From Nitratiruptor sp. (GTDB taxonomy: Bacteria; Campylobacterota; Campylobacteria; Campylobacterales; Nitratiruptoraceae): DNA of 64,000 bases. The translations under genes and the position numbers were made by a program. The number at the start of each line of letters is the position of its first letter. Positions within the stretch are counted from its first letter, which is position 1. The stretch spans positions 62,001 through 126,000 of the forward strand of contig PUXW01000006.1 of the NCBI GenBank assembly GCA_009659925.1. The letters are read 5' to 3'. The notes below the pieces were generated by a model. The model saw only the letters and a program-made list of their open reading frames with translations, ran no database searches and was not told where the DNA came from. This document shows, in pieces, positions 19,071 to 27,862 of the stretch.

Positions 19071-19497
19071 GGCGGCAGGTAGCGCATAGCCCGTAGAGGT
19101 TGAGCTGGTGGGTGATAAGGGTAAAGCCGGCCTGGCGGGCGATCTTCTCTTGCAACTGTTCCAAGGCCTCGTCGTAGAACTCTACGATAGCACCACATCC
19201 AAGGCAGATGAGGTGGTCGTGGTGGCCCCCCCGGTTGAGCTCGTAGCGGCGTCCTTCGTTGTCGAAGGAGATGGATCGCACCATCTCTTCCTCTTCCAAG
19301 AGGGCGAGGGTGCGATAGATGGTGGCAAGACCGATGCCACTGGTGCGCAAGCGGGCATAGATCTCTTCGGGGGTGAGGTGGCCTTTGGCGTGGAAGAGGA
19401 CTTTTAAGATCTCTTCACGCTGCTGGGAGTGTTTGAGTCCCCGCCGTCGGATTTTGTCCCGCAATTCGTCGAGGTAGTCTTCGAACCCTTTTTCCAT
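19054..19497 (-). CDS. fur: Fur-family ferric uptake regulator
   Basis: 147 residues: a winged-helix DNA-binding domain (GLATIYRTLALLEEEEMV is the recognition helix region) and a dimerisation domain with GHHDHLICLGCG. Cys98/101 and Cys138/141 form the structural zinc site, and the His-rich loop the regulatory metal site. PerR-type members have a similar frame, so the metal sensed is not certain, but the sequence and length fit Fur. The 3' end overlaps a small convergent gene by 17 bp. Confidence 0.92.
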   Translation of the reverse strand: MEKGFEDYLDELRDKIRRRGLKHSQQREEILKVLFHAKGHLTPEEIYARLRTSGIGLATIYRTLALLEEEEMVRSISFDNEGRRYELNRGGHHDHLICLGCGAIVEFYDEALEQLQEKIARQAGFTLITHQLNLYGLCATCRLKGDR

Positions 19498-19523
19498 GGT
19501 CCCCCTGGTCGCCTTTTTGTGTT

Positions 19524-19536
19524 ATTATAGTACAAT
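19524..19536. promoter_or_regulatory. Shared -10 region between fur and the hlyD-like gene
   Basis: In the 59-bp gap, TATAAT on the minus strand (19529 to 19524) suits fur. On the plus strand TATAGT (19526-19531) or TACAAT (19531-19536) suits the adaptor gene. No 19-bp Fur-box palindrome is evident here. Confidence 0.35.
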
Positions 19537-19556
19537 ATCGTGGCCAAGGAGGAGGG

Positions 19557-20339
19557 ATGGTCCCGCTTTTGCTCTCTCTTGCAGTCTTGCTCTTTGGTGG
19601 AGAGCACAAGGCCCTGGTCGAGCCCTATCACCTCTATACCTACAAGGCTGCAGTCAGTGGTCCAATCCTCTTGGCCCGGGACGGGTTGGAGGGACGAAAG
19701 ATCAAGGATGAGGTGGTGGTGCGCATCGACGATGGTCTGGACCGGATCCAGCTTCGAGAGCTGCAGCGGCGTCGTGCCTTGGTGAAACAGCGGCTCCGGG
19801 TCGAAGAGGAGGTGCTCAGCGATTTGCGGGCCTTGGTTGAGCTCAAGGAGCAAGCTTACCGGCGGATCCGGGATCTTGCCAGTAAGGCGGCTAGCGAGAA
19901 GGAGCGCCGACTTGGAGAGTATCTTGGAGCCAAGGAGCGTCTGGGGATCCAGCGGGCCAAGATCATCTCCCTCCGGGAACAGCTTGCAACCCTCGCCACC
20001 AATATCGCCCAGGTAGAGGATCGCATCGCCAAGAAGCGGCTGGTTTTGAGTGGCTACCTCGTGAAGGTCCTTGTCCGTCAAGGGGAGTATGCCACTCCCG
20101 GAACCCCACTGGCCCAGATCGCCGATACTTCCAAGGGGAGGGTGGTGGTCTACTTGAGCCCTCAGGAGATGGAGGACATCGAGGAGAAAGGGATCTACAT
20201 CAATGGACGAGCGATTGGGCTTGGTTTTGCCAAGCTCTTGCGTGTCAGTGACGAGCGCCATTTGGGGCAGTATCGGGGGGAGATCCTCGTCGATGCCCCA
20301 GAGCTCTTTGGAAAAGTGGTAAAGGTGGAGATTCGATGA
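19557..20339 (+). CDS. HlyD-family periplasmic adaptor (efflux)
   Basis: 260 residues. After a signal peptide (about 1-15) come a lipoyl-like half (YKAAVSGPILLARDGLEGR...VVVRIDDG), a long helical hairpin (about 70-155, ELQRRRALVKQRL and similar), the second lipoyl half (GYLVKVLVRQGEYATPGTPLAQI) and a short beta-barrel. It is shorter than usual adaptors and lacks an extended membrane-proximal domain. It would bridge an inner-membrane pump to a TolC-like channel. Such a channel is coded in the same operon at 23243, but no pump is adjacent. The start has AAGGAGGAGGG upstream. Confidence 0.82.
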   Translation: MVPLLLSLAVLLFGGEHKALVEPYHLYTYKAAVSGPILLARDGLEGRKIKDEVVVRIDDGLDRIQLRELQRRRALVKQRLRVEEEVLSDLRALVELKEQAYRRIRDLASKAASEKERRLGEYLGAKERLGIQRAKIISLREQLATLATNIAQVEDRIAKKRLVLSGYLVKVLVRQGEYATPGTPLAQIADTSKGRVVVYLSPQEMEDIEEKGIYINGRAIGLGFAKLLRVSDERHLGQYRGEILVDAPELFGKVVKVEIR

Positions 20340-22051
20340 AGACGGCTTGTCCCCTCGATTGTTACGATGGATGCAGTGTCATCTACAAGGATGGGAGTCT
20401 GGAGGGGGATCGGGACCATCCGGTCACCAAGGGCTTTTTGTGCTACAAGCTCAACCACTACTTCGACTATCCCCAGCTTCAGAGTGCCTATTACCGCCAA
20501 GAGCCAATCTCCCTCTCCCAAGCCATCGACATCCTAGAGGAGCGGTTGCGGGGGAGCGAGGAGATCTTACACTTTCGAGGCAGTGGCAATGTCGGCAAGA
20601 TGCAAGGGGTCACCGACCTATTTTTTGCCAAAATCGGGGCTACCATCGCCTCAGGGAGTCTGTGTGATGGGGCGGGACAACTGGGGATCCAGCGGGGACG
20701 GGGGGAGAACTTGATCCTCCCCTTGGAGCAAATTGCCAAGAGCGAATTGGTCATCATCTGGGGGCGCAACGTTAGCTATACCAACTCCCACCTCCTCCCT
20801 TACCTCCAGGGCAAGACCCTGGTAGTCATCGATCCGGTCCGGATCGACATCGCCAAACATGCCCAGATGCATCTGCAAATTAATCCCCGGACCGATCTGG
20901 AGCTAGCCTGTATGTTGGCTCGCTTCATCTACATGCAAAATGGGGAGGATGAGGCCTTCATTCAAGAGCGCACCCAAAATTACGACTTTTTTGCCGATTT
21001 CATCAAAGAGTACCGGATGGTGCCCACTGTTGAGCGGATCGGGGTCGACATCCTCGAAATAGCTACCCTGGCCGAGCTGATGCAGCAAATGCGTACGGTC
21101 ATTCTAGTAGGCAATGGGGTGCAAAAGTATGCCCATGGGAGCGATGTCCTTCATATGATCGACTCCCTTGCGGCGATGTTGGGACTTTTCGGTCGAGAGG
21201 GGTGCGGGGTGAGCTTCCTCGGGGATACATCAGTGGGATTGGAGGATCCTTTCGCCGTCGAGGCCAAGCGGGTTCCAAAGGCGAGTGTCGACTTTGCAGC
21301 CTTCGATCTCGTCTTCATCCAGGCCTCCAATCCCTTGATCACCCTTCCCCAAAGCGAGCGGGTCGCCCAGGGGCTCGAGAAGAGCTTTACCGTCGTTTTC
21401 GGACTCTACATGGATGAGACGGCCCAGGTGGCCGACCTGGTGATTCCCGCCAAGAACTTCTTGCAAAAGCCGGATGTACGCTTTAGCTATGGCCACGAGT
21501 TTGTCCACTTCATGCCCAAACTAGAAGAGCGCATTGGCGCCTTGAGCGAGTATGAGCTAACCGCCGAGCTCTTTCGCCGCTTCGGTCTGGAAGGGCTTGA
21601 GAGGGAAGAGGCCTACCTTGATCACTTCCGATCCCAACTCATCCAGGATGGTCCCTACTACAAACTCCCAAGCTACCATACCACCCCCTATGCCGACGGC
21701 TTCAAGGAGCCCTTCTGCTTCATCGACGAGGTGGAGGATGAGTGGGAGGAGGAAGAGGGGCTCTACCTCATCACCCCTAAGGCCCAGCGGGCTATCAACT
21801 CCCAGTTCAAGCGGGACGAGTTCCTCTATGTCCCCGTCTCTTTGGGGTTGAGTGATGGGGATCGGGTCCTTGTGACCAGCCCCTATGGCCAAGTGGAGAT
21901 GGAGGTGCGTGTGAGTGAGCGGCTCCGGGACAACTTGGTACTGGCCTACAGCGGGAGTCGGATCAACAGGGTAACCCCGGCCAAGACCGACAACCACGGC
22001 CATAATGCCATCTTCCAGGAGGTTCGGGTCCGGGTGGAACCCATTTCGTGA
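20336..22051 (+). CDS. Molybdopterin-dependent oxidoreductase (DMSO-reductase superfamily)
   Basis: 571 residues, short for the family. Cys5, Cys9, Cys13 and Cys36 form the N-terminal [4Fe-4S] motif (CPLDCYDGC...GFLCYK). The bis-MGD-binding fold follows (SGNVGKMQG; SGSLCDGAG; IIWGRN...VIDPVR; LVGNGVQ), and the C-terminal cap (LITPKAQRAINSQF). No Tat signal is present, so the enzyme is probably cytosolic. No electron-transfer subunit is coded beside it, so donor and substrate are unknown. It overlaps the adaptor gene by 4 bp. Confidence 0.87.
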   Translation: MKTACPLDCYDGCSVIYKDGSLEGDRDHPVTKGFLCYKLNHYFDYPQLQSAYYRQEPISLSQAIDILEERLRGSEEILHFRGSGNVGKMQGVTDLFFAKIGATIASGSLCDGAGQLGIQRGRGENLILPLEQIAKSELVIIWGRNVSYTNSHLLPYLQGKTLVVIDPVRIDIAKHAQMHLQINPRTDLELACMLARFIYMQNGEDEAFIQERTQNYDFFADFIKEYRMVPTVERIGVDILEIATLAELMQQMRTVILVGNGVQKYAHGSDVLHMIDSLAAMLGLFGREGCGVSFLGDTSVGLEDPFAVEAKRVPKASVDFAAFDLVFIQASNPLITLPQSERVAQGLEKSFTVVFGLYMDETAQVADLVIPAKNFLQKPDVRFSYGHEFVHFMPKLEERIGALSEYELTAELFRRFGLEGLEREEAYLDHFRSQLIQDGPYYKLPSYHTTPYADGFKEPFCFIDEVEDEWEEEEGLYLITPKAQRAINSQFKRDEFLYVPVSLGLSDGDRVLVTSPYGQVEMEVRVSERLRDNLVLAYSGSRINRVTPAKTDNHGHNAIFQEVRVRVEPIS

Positions 22052-22064
22052 GCAAAGGAGGAGT

Positions 22065-23246
22065 ATGGATCTGCGCGGGTTGGATCTGGCCTACGTGCTC
22101 CACAGTTACGAGCGCACCTACATCAACTTCGAGCGAGGAGAAAATGGGCGCCTCTTCGACGACAAGGGGCGAGATTACATCGACTTTACCAGTGGGATTG
22201 GGGTGGTGAGTGTGGGCCATGGGAATAGGCGGCTCGCTCAGGCCATTTGTGACCAGGCCCACAAGATCATCCACATCTCCAACCTCTTCCTCATCGAACC
22301 CCAGGCCCGTTTGGCCCAGCGGCTAGTGGAGTTGAGTGGTTTTGACATGCGCCTCTTTTTTGCCAACAGCGGGGCCGAGGCCAACGAGGGGGCCATCAAG
22401 ATCGCCCGCAAGTATGGGGAGATCGATGGAGAGGTGAAGCGCTACAAGATCATCACCCTGGAACACTCCTTTCACGGACGGACAATCACCGCCCTCAAGG
22501 CGACGGGCCAGGAGGCGATGCACACCTACTTTGGCCCCTACCCCGATGGCTTCGTCTATGCCAAATCCATCGAGGCCATTCCAGAGCTCATCGACCAGCG
22601 AACCGTCGGGGTCATGATCGAACTCATCCAAGGGGAGGGGGGGGTTGAGCCCCTCGATCCGGGAGGGGTCCGGGAGCTGGCCCAAGAGCTCCGACGCCAA
22701 GATGTCCTCCTGATCGTCGACGAGGTCCAGACCGGCGTCTATCGCACAGGCCACTTCCTTGCCAGCAACTACTATGACATTGAGCCGGACATCATCACCT
22801 TGGCCAAGGGTCTTGGGGGTGGGGTTCCCATCGGTGCCATCATGACCCGATTGAAGGAGATCTTCAAGCCGGGGGACCACGGGAGTACCTTTGGAGGAAA
22901 CTACCTCTCCACCAGGGCCGCTTTGGAGGTGGTCGCCATCTTGCACGAATACCACTCCAGCGGCCTCCTCCAGCAGAGAATCCAACTCTTCGAGGAGCGG
23001 CTCCACGAGCTCCAACGGCGCCATAGCCACCTCTTCATCCAGAGTGTTGGTATCGGATTCATGCGGGGATTGCGGGTGGAGAGCGATCAGATCCAGAAGG
23101 AGATCCTCCAACGGGCCCTCGATGAGAGGCTCTTGCTCTTAAAGGCCGGTCGCAACACCATCCGCCTTTTACCCCCCTTGACCATCACGCCGGAAGAGAT
23201 CGAGGAGGGATTTGCCCGGTTCGAGCGGGCGATTGAGGGGCTATGA
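22065..23246 (+). CDS. argD: Acetylornithine aminotransferase (class III)
   Basis: PLP enzyme of 393 residues that converts N-acetylglutamate semialdehyde to N-acetylornithine in arginine synthesis. Motifs: FANSGAEANEGAIK (PLP phosphate loop), HSFHGRT, IVDEVQTGVYRTG, the PLP lysine in ITLAKGLGGGVPIGA, and GSTFGGN. ATG 22065 has AAAGGAGGAG upstream; a longer frame inside the preceding gene is rejected. argB at 42324 belongs to the same pathway. Substrate preference for succinyl-DAP or other omega-amines cannot be excluded. Confidence 0.9.
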   Translation: MDLRGLDLAYVLHSYERTYINFERGENGRLFDDKGRDYIDFTSGIGVVSVGHGNRRLAQAICDQAHKIIHISNLFLIEPQARLAQRLVELSGFDMRLFFANSGAEANEGAIKIARKYGEIDGEVKRYKIITLEHSFHGRTITALKATGQEAMHTYFGPYPDGFVYAKSIEAIPELIDQRTVGVMIELIQGEGGVEPLDPGGVRELAQELRRQDVLLIVDEVQTGVYRTGHFLASNYYDIEPDIITLAKGLGGGVPIGAIMTRLKEIFKPGDHGSTFGGNYLSTRAALEVVAILHEYHSSGLLQQRIQLFEERLHELQRRHSHLFIQSVGIGFMRGLRVESDQIQKEILQRALDERLLLLKAGRNTIRLLPPLTITPEEIEEGFARFERAIEGL

Positions 23247-24424
23247 GGGGTTGGTTCTGGCTCCTTGTGTGGGCCCTCACGCTCTGGGGTAGCCCCTTGA
23301 GCCAGCTCCAGGAGGAGCGGTTGGATTTGCAACGCAAGCGAAGCAGGGTCCAAGCCAGGGAGTTGGCGACGAGTTGGATCAAACCGATCCAAGGGAGCTA
23401 CCTCTACCAACGGGGGGACCAGTTCCCCAACCAACGCCTCGAACGGCTGGCCATTACCCTGGATCAGCCTATCTTCAAGGGATTTGGCATTTGGGAGAGT
23501 ATTCGGGGAGCCAGGGCGAGAGAGCGGGCCTCTTTGAAGGGGGTGGAATTGGAGCGCCACAAGCTCTTGGCTCGAATCTACACCCTCGTCCTCGAGATCC
23601 GTCGGCTCCAACTCCTCTTGGAGCGGGCCGATCTCGCCTTGAAAAATGCAACTATCGATGTAAGCCTCAAACGGGAGGAGTACCGTAAAGGGGAGGTAGA
23701 TGCCACCTTCCTCAACCAGGCCATCTTGAAGAGAAACCAAGAGGCCCTAGCCCGCTTGGATCTGCAAGAGCAACTCATAGCCAAGCAGAGTGCCTTGCGA
23801 GAGCTCAGCGATCTGCCCCCCGAAAAGATCTCCCTTCCTCCCCTCTTTCTCCCTTCCAAAGCCACTTTTCTCGCTCGCAACCTCGAATTGGCCAGGCTCC
23901 AAGCCCTCTACCAAGCCAAGGGCCACCAGGTCGAGGTGGCCCGAAGCCGCCATCGCCCTAGCCTCTCCCTTCTCTACAGCTACAACTACCAGAAGCTCCA
24001 GGGGAGCCAATTCTTCCCGGATTTTCGCTATAGCGACCACTACTCCACCTATGGAGTGCGCCTTCAAATTCCCCTTGTGGATATCCAAGGCCGCACACAG
24101 GTGGAGCTGGCCCAGATCGATCGTCTCTCCCAGGGAGTGGCCCTCCAGATGAAGCGTGAGAGCCTCCAACGCCTCTACGAGCAGGTGGCCAAGGAATTGC
24201 ATCTCCTTGAGAAGCGGCGCCAGATCCTTCGGGCCGACATCGACCTTTATCGCTCCTTGGTGGAGCAGGTCAAAGAGGAGTGGGAGGCCAAGGAGCGTCC
24301 CCGAACCGATTTGGAGGTGATGGAGAATAGTTTGCGTATGCGCCGGATCGACTTGAAGCTTCTTGAAATCGAGAAGCAGCAAAAACTATTGCGACTTCAC
24401 GAAGGAATGGAAGGTGCGTTTTAG
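23243..24424 (+). CDS. TolC-family outer-membrane efflux protein
   Basis: 393 residues with a signal peptide (MRGWFWLLVWALTLWG), two long helical repeats and short beta-barrel segments typical of outer-membrane factors (PIFKGFGIWESIRGARAR; RPSLSLLYSYNYQ; GVRLQIPLVDIQGR). It would form the exit duct for the HlyD-like adaptor at 19557. It overlaps argD by 4 bp and shares the operon with unrelated metabolic genes. Confidence 0.85.
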   Translation: MRGWFWLLVWALTLWGSPLSQLQEERLDLQRKRSRVQARELATSWIKPIQGSYLYQRGDQFPNQRLERLAITLDQPIFKGFGIWESIRGARARERASLKGVELERHKLLARIYTLVLEIRRLQLLLERADLALKNATIDVSLKREEYRKGEVDATFLNQAILKRNQEALARLDLQEQLIAKQSALRELSDLPPEKISLPPLFLPSKATFLARNLELARLQALYQAKGHQVEVARSRHRPSLSLLYSYNYQKLQGSQFFPDFRYSDHYSTYGVRLQIPLVDIQGRTQVELAQIDRLSQGVALQMKRESLQRLYEQVAKELHLLEKRRQILRADIDLYRSLVEQVKEEWEAKERPRTDLEVMENSLRMRRIDLKLLEIEKQQKLLRLHEGMEGAF

Positions 24425-25454
24425 CCAGTTCATGAAGGAGTGGCTCTATGAGCACTACTACAGCCGTTATCGCCCCATCGGGAAAAGGGGGGATTTTTAC
24501 ACGGCGGTGAGCGTTTCCAAACTCTTTGGAGGGGCCATTGCCAACTATATCTACCGCCTCATCCGGGATGGGAAGTTGAGCCGGCAGGCGACCATTGTCG
24601 AGATCGGAGCCCACCGGGGCTATCTCCTAGCCGATATCGTCCAGTTCCTCTACACTTTTGAGCCGAGCCTCATCGAGCAGCTCCACTTCCTCATCGTTGA
24701 ACCCTTCGAGGAGTTGCGTCAAGTACAGCGCCGCTACTTTTCCGACTCCTTCGGCGATCGGGTCCCCCTCCTCCAGGCGGCCTCCCTCGATGAAGTGGAG
24801 ATCGAAGAGGGATTCGTCGTGGCCAACGAGCTCTTTGACGCCTTTCCCTGCGAACTCTTCTTCAAGGGGCAGATGGCCTATGTCGGTGACGGATGCACCA
24901 TCTCCTTTGGTGAGGCTGAGAGTGCCATTGCCGCTACCGCCCAGCGCTATGGAATTGTCAAGGGGGAGATCCCATTGGGCTACCAGGAGTTTGCTTCCCA
25001 ACTGGCCCGGGCCCTCAAACGGGGGTGGTTCGTCACCTTCGATTATGGGGATCTAGAACCGCGTAACGACTTGAGTATTCGCATCTACACCCGACACCGG
25101 GTCTATCCCCTCTTCGAGGAGGGGTTGGATCTGTGTGCCCTCTATGGCAAGAGCGATATAACCTACGATGTCCCCTTCGCCCAGCTCATCGACGCCTTTC
25201 AAGAGGCCGGTTGGGAGCAAAGGGTCTACAAGAGCCAGCTGGCAGCACTGGTCGACTTTGGGATCACTCAGTTGCTCGAGGAGATCGAAAAGAGGGCGGG
25301 ATTTGAAGCCTATAGGCGGGAGGTGGAGAAGGTGAAGATCCTCCTCCACCCTTCGATGATGGGGGAACGGTTCAAGATGGTGGAATTTACTAGAGGCGTG
25401 CCTCGTAGCGGCGCAACATCCACAAGCGTCGCAACGCCTTTCGGCGAGCCTTGA
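24414..25454 (+). CDS. MidA/NDUFAF7-like SAM-dependent methyltransferase
   Basis: 346 residues of the COG1565 family, whose mitochondrial member methylates an arginine of complex I. Motifs: [15 protein letters not shown], the SAM site [28 protein letters not shown] and FVTFDYG. The start is taken as GTG 24414 ([10 protein letters not shown]), where GGAATGGAAG precedes it and the family N-terminus begins; it overlaps tolC by 11 bp. The last about 20 residues ([11 protein letters not shown]...) are low in similarity to the family and antisense to rpsU (65-bp overlap). Confidence 0.85.
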   Translation: MRFSQFMKEWLYEHYYSRYRPIGKRGDFYTAVSVSKLFGGAIANYIYRLIRDGKLSRQATIVEIGAHRGYLLADIVQFLYTFEPSLIEQLHFLIVEPFEELRQVQRRYFSDSFGDRVPLLQAASLDEVEIEEGFVVANELFDAFPCELFFKGQMAYVGDGCTISFGEAESAIAATAQRYGIVKGEIPLGYQEFASQLARALKRGWFVTFDYGDLEPRNDLSIRIYTRHRVYPLFEEGLDLCALYGKSDITYDVPFAQLIDAFQEAGWEQRVYKSQLAALVDFGITQLLEEIEKRAGFEAYRREVEKVKILLHPSMMGERFKMVEFTRGVPRSGATSTSVATPFGEP

Positions 25455-25602
25455 TCTTTTGCTCCTTGCGGATCTCCGTGGGGGGCTTGTAGAATCGGCG
25501 AGCCCTAGCTTCGGTGACGATGAGGTTGCGATCCACCTGTTTCTTGAACTTACGATAGGCCTCTTCGAAGCTCTCATTTGGACCAACGAGGATTCCTGGC
25601 AT
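25390..25602 (-). CDS. rpsU: 30S ribosomal protein S21
   Basis: 70-residue basic protein starting [20 protein letters not shown] and ending with the Arg-rich helix typical of bS21. It sits near the anti-Shine-Dalgarno end of 16S rRNA and helps initiation. AAAGGAG precedes the ATG. The 3' third is antisense to the end of midA, so heavy rpsU transcription could affect midA. Confidence 0.97.
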   Translation of the reverse strand: MPGILVGPNESFEEAYRKFKKQVDRNLIVTEARARRFYKPPTEIRKEQKIKARRKALRRLWMLRRYEARL

Positions 25603-25658
25603 TGTAACTCCTTTGTGAAATTTGGTACCATTGGGTACAAAAAGGTAGGGTAGGACCT

Positions 25659-26222
25659 ATGGGACCCTTGGCCGCCGTTATTATACTATGTTCTTGCCTC
25701 TTTGGGGATAGTATCAATGGATGGGGGCCACTCCATGAGGCGATCTATCGGGAGGATCTGGCCAAAATCGAGGAGCTTCTCGCCAAGGGGGCCGACATCG
25801 ATGCCCCCACCAAGGCGGGGATCACCCCCATCATCATGGCCGTGAAGATCCGCAGTCTCCCGATTGTACGCCTCTTGTACCGCCATGGGGCCGACCTGGA
25901 CGATCAAGATGGCAATGGCCTCACCCCCCTCCACTACGCCGTAGGCCAGAACCGCTACGCTATTGCCGCCTTCTTAATCGCCAAGGGGGCCGATGTCAAT
26001 CTCCAGAACAACTTTGGCATCACCCCCCTCCACCAGGCGGCCTACAGCAACAATCTTCCCCTCGTCAAACTCCTTCTGGAGGTGGGAGCCGATCCCAACA
26101 TAAAGAGCAACTTAGGGTTGACCCCTTGTCAACTGGCTTATGCCCGGGGGAACTATCTTCTGGCACAATATCTCCAACCTTTCACCAAGGAGCCATGCCA
26201 TGAAATTGACGGTCAACGGTGA
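25659..26222 (+). CDS. Exported ankyrin-repeat protein
   Basis: 187 residues: a hydrophobic N-terminus with cysteines (MGPLAAVIILCSCLFGDS), perhaps a lipoprotein or cleaved signal, then four to five ankyrin repeats (GITPIIMAVK, GLTPLHYAVGQNRYAIAAFL, GITPLHQAAYSNNLPLVKLL, GLTPCQLAYARG). Ankyrin solenoids bind proteins; in periplasmic bacterial examples they often accompany catalases or other envelope enzymes, but none is adjacent. The 3' end overlaps thiS by 23 bp. Confidence 0.82.
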   Translation: MGPLAAVIILCSCLFGDSINGWGPLHEAIYREDLAKIEELLAKGADIDAPTKAGITPIIMAVKIRSLPIVRLLYRHGADLDDQDGNGLTPLHYAVGQNRYAIAAFLIAKGADVNLQNNFGITPLHQAAYSNNLPLVKLLLEVGADPNIKSNLGLTPCQLAYARGNYLLAQYLQPFTKEPCHEIDGQR

Positions 26223-26400
26223 AGAGCGCCACTTCGAGGATGGGGCCACCATCGCCCAGATTCTGAAAACCTTGGGCATCCAAGAGCAGGTAATGGCGGT
26301 GGCCCTCAACGGCTCGATCGTCAAACGGGAGGAGTGGGAGCGAGTCTCCCCCAAGGATGGGGATCGTCTAGAGTTTCTCACCTTCGTCGGGGGAGGGTGA
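26200..26400 (+). CDS. thiS: ThiS-like sulfur carrier protein
   Basis: 66-residue ubiquitin-fold protein beginning MKLTVNGEERHFEDG and ending FVGGG, the C-terminal Gly-Gly to which sulfur is attached as a thiocarboxylate for thiazole synthesis. ATG 26200 has CCAAGGAG upstream. No thiG, thiF or other thi gene is nearby, so a related sulfur-transfer role is possible. Its last 33 bp are antisense to acpS. Confidence 0.85.
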   Translation: MKLTVNGEERHFEDGATIAQILKTLGIQEQVMAVALNGSIVKREEWERVSPKDGDRLEFLTFVGGG

Positions 26401-26751
26401 GGCCAGTTCGATGGCGGCGACGGCGATGGCAAATCCTCCGTCGTGGGCAATGGAGAGGGAGGCGCTCTTGATGGGGAAGTGGTGGGCGGCTTTGCCCAAG
26501 AGACGGAAGTGGGGGGCTCCCTGCTCATCTTTGTAAAGTTCGATATCGTGGAAGGAGAGTTGGCGACCGATCCCACATTTGAGGGCTTTAGCAATGGCCT
26601 CCTTGGCTGCCCAGAGGCCAGCGGCGCTTTGGGGATTGGCGGCTAAGGGGTGCTCTTGTGGGTTGAGGTAGCGCTTCAAGGCCCGCTCCCCGAAGCGCTC
26701 CAAGAAGGCTTGGATCCGTCCAATGGCTACGATATCGACTCCAACTTCCAT
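26368..26751 (-). CDS. acpS: Holo-[acyl-carrier-protein] synthase
   Basis: 127-residue phosphopantetheinyl transferase that activates ACP with coenzyme A. The two signature motifs are visible: GVDIVAIGRI at the start (magnesium Asp) and WAAKEAIAKAL (about 46-56, with the Glu and Lys), followed by SLSIAHDGGFAIA. The ATG has no strong ribosome site. The C-terminal dozen residues overlap thiS antisense. Confidence 0.95.
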   Translation of the reverse strand: MEVGVDIVAIGRIQAFLERFGERALKRYLNPQEHPLAANPQSAAGLWAAKEAIAKALKCGIGRQLSFHDIELYKDEQGAPHFRLLGKAAHHFPIKSASLSIAHDGGFAIAVAAIELASPSPDEGEKL

Positions 26752-26763
26752 CTGAGTACTTTT

Positions 26764-26772
26764 TGCTAGAAT
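26764..26772 (+). promoter_or_regulatory. Extended -10 promoter for mlaE
   Basis: TGCTAGAAT is an extended -10 (TG-N-TAGAAT), 19 bp upstream of the mlaE ATG and inside the 40-bp gap between divergent acpS and mlaE. Confidence 0.5.
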
Positions 26773-26791
26773 TATACAAAAAAGGGAGTAG

Positions 26792-27583
26792 ATGGAGCGT
26801 TTCCTATCCTACTTGGGACTACCCTTTGTGCGGCTCTTCGATCTCCTTGAGCGTTTCGGGGCCTTCGTCCTCTTCGAGCTCAAACTCATCCCCCTCTTCT
26901 TCACTCCCCCCTATCGGGTCAAGGAGACCCTCCAGCAGATCGAGATCATCGGAGTCGGTTCATTCTTCGTCATCGCCTTGACCGCCATCTTCACAGGGCT
27001 TGTGGAAGCCATCCAGCTCTACCATGGCTTCCATAAGTTCGGGGCGGAGAGCTTCATGGGGTATACGATCTTCGTCTCCATCTCCAAGGAGCTGGGTCCA
27101 GTCTTCGGGGCCTTGATGCTGGTCTCCCGGGCGGTTAGTGCCATGACGGCAGAACTTGGGACGATGCGGGTTACCGAACAGATCGACGCCATCGATACCC
27201 TCGCCGTCGATAGCAAGAAGTATCTCATCATTCCCCGGATCGTCGCTACCACCATCTCGACACCGATTCTCGTGATCATATTCGTCTTTTTGGGGAACCT
27301 AGCTGCCTACCTGATCTCTACCATCGCCCTCGATCTCAACCCTACCGAGTACCAGAAGACCATCACGACCTATGTCCAGTTCAGCGACATTGGAACGGGA
27401 TTGATCAAGGCGGTGGTCTTTGGCTATCTCATCAGTGCCATCGGAACCTACATCGGCTACTTTGCCCGGGGAGGGGCCCGGGGTGTGGGGCTTGCTACGA
27501 CCAAAAGCGTCGTCTACGCCGCTATGACCGTCTTTGCCGCCAACTACTTCCTCTCCTCCCTCTTCCTCTATCTCGACTGGTAG
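26792..27583 (+). CDS. mlaE: MlaE-type ABC lipid-transport permease
   Basis: 263-residue inner-membrane permease of the MlaE/YrbE family with about five to six helices. The family core GYTIFVSISKELGPVFGALMLVSR and MRVTEQIDAIDTLAVDS is clear. It works with an MlaF ATPase and an MlaD substrate-binding protein to move phospholipids between outer and inner membrane. The only MlaF-like gene in the window is at 50621, far away, and mlaD is not seen. The start has AAAGGGAG upstream. Confidence 0.93.
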   Translation: MERFLSYLGLPFVRLFDLLERFGAFVLFELKLIPLFFTPPYRVKETLQQIEIIGVGSFFVIALTAIFTGLVEAIQLYHGFHKFGAESFMGYTIFVSISKELGPVFGALMLVSRAVSAMTAELGTMRVTEQIDAIDTLAVDSKKYLIIPRIVATTISTPILVIIFVFLGNLAAYLISTIALDLNPTEYQKTITTYVQFSDIGTGLIKAVVFGYLISAIGTYIGYFARGGARGVGLATTKSVVYAAMTVFAANYFLSSLFLYLDW

Positions 27584-27584
27584 C

Positions 27585-27851
27585 CTAGTCGCACCGATCG
27601 ATTCCAAGGGCCTCTAGGAGCTCCTCGAAGAAGGGGCCCGCCTTCTGGTCGTAGTCGTCGTGGAACTCGATGATATAGCTTCCCGTCTCAATGGTCTCGG
27701 GACGCACCTCGATCTGGGGAGAGATGCGATGCTCGACGATGAGGTCATTGACCAGGTTGCAAATGCGCCGCTTCTCCTCGACACTGGTATAATCGATCTC
27801 CAGACGGGCGTAACGCTCTTCCATACTCACATGGGCTTGACACTTGGCCAT
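27585..27851 (-). CDS. Small conserved-type hypothetical protein
   Basis: 88 residues, acidic, without signal peptide or membrane helix. It contains two Cys (KCQAHV and the last residues GIDRCD) and a pattern of alternating strands and helices (YARLEIDYTSVEEKRRICNL). ATG 27851 is chosen because GAAGGAGG stands five bases upstream. It follows the outer-membrane gene by 11 bp and probably shares its transcript. Family not recognised. Confidence 0.65.
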   Translation of the reverse strand: MAKCQAHVSMEERYARLEIDYTSVEEKRRICNLVNDLIVEHRISPQIEVRPETIETGSYIIEFHDDYDQKAGPFFEELLEALGIDRCD

Positions 27852-27862
27852 AGGAGCCTCCT

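Noticed and set aside
25622-25642. Inverted repeat GTACC-ATTG-GGTAC in the rpsU/ankyrin gap
   Set aside because: Arms of only 5 bp and no known operator match; kept as too weak to call a regulatory site.
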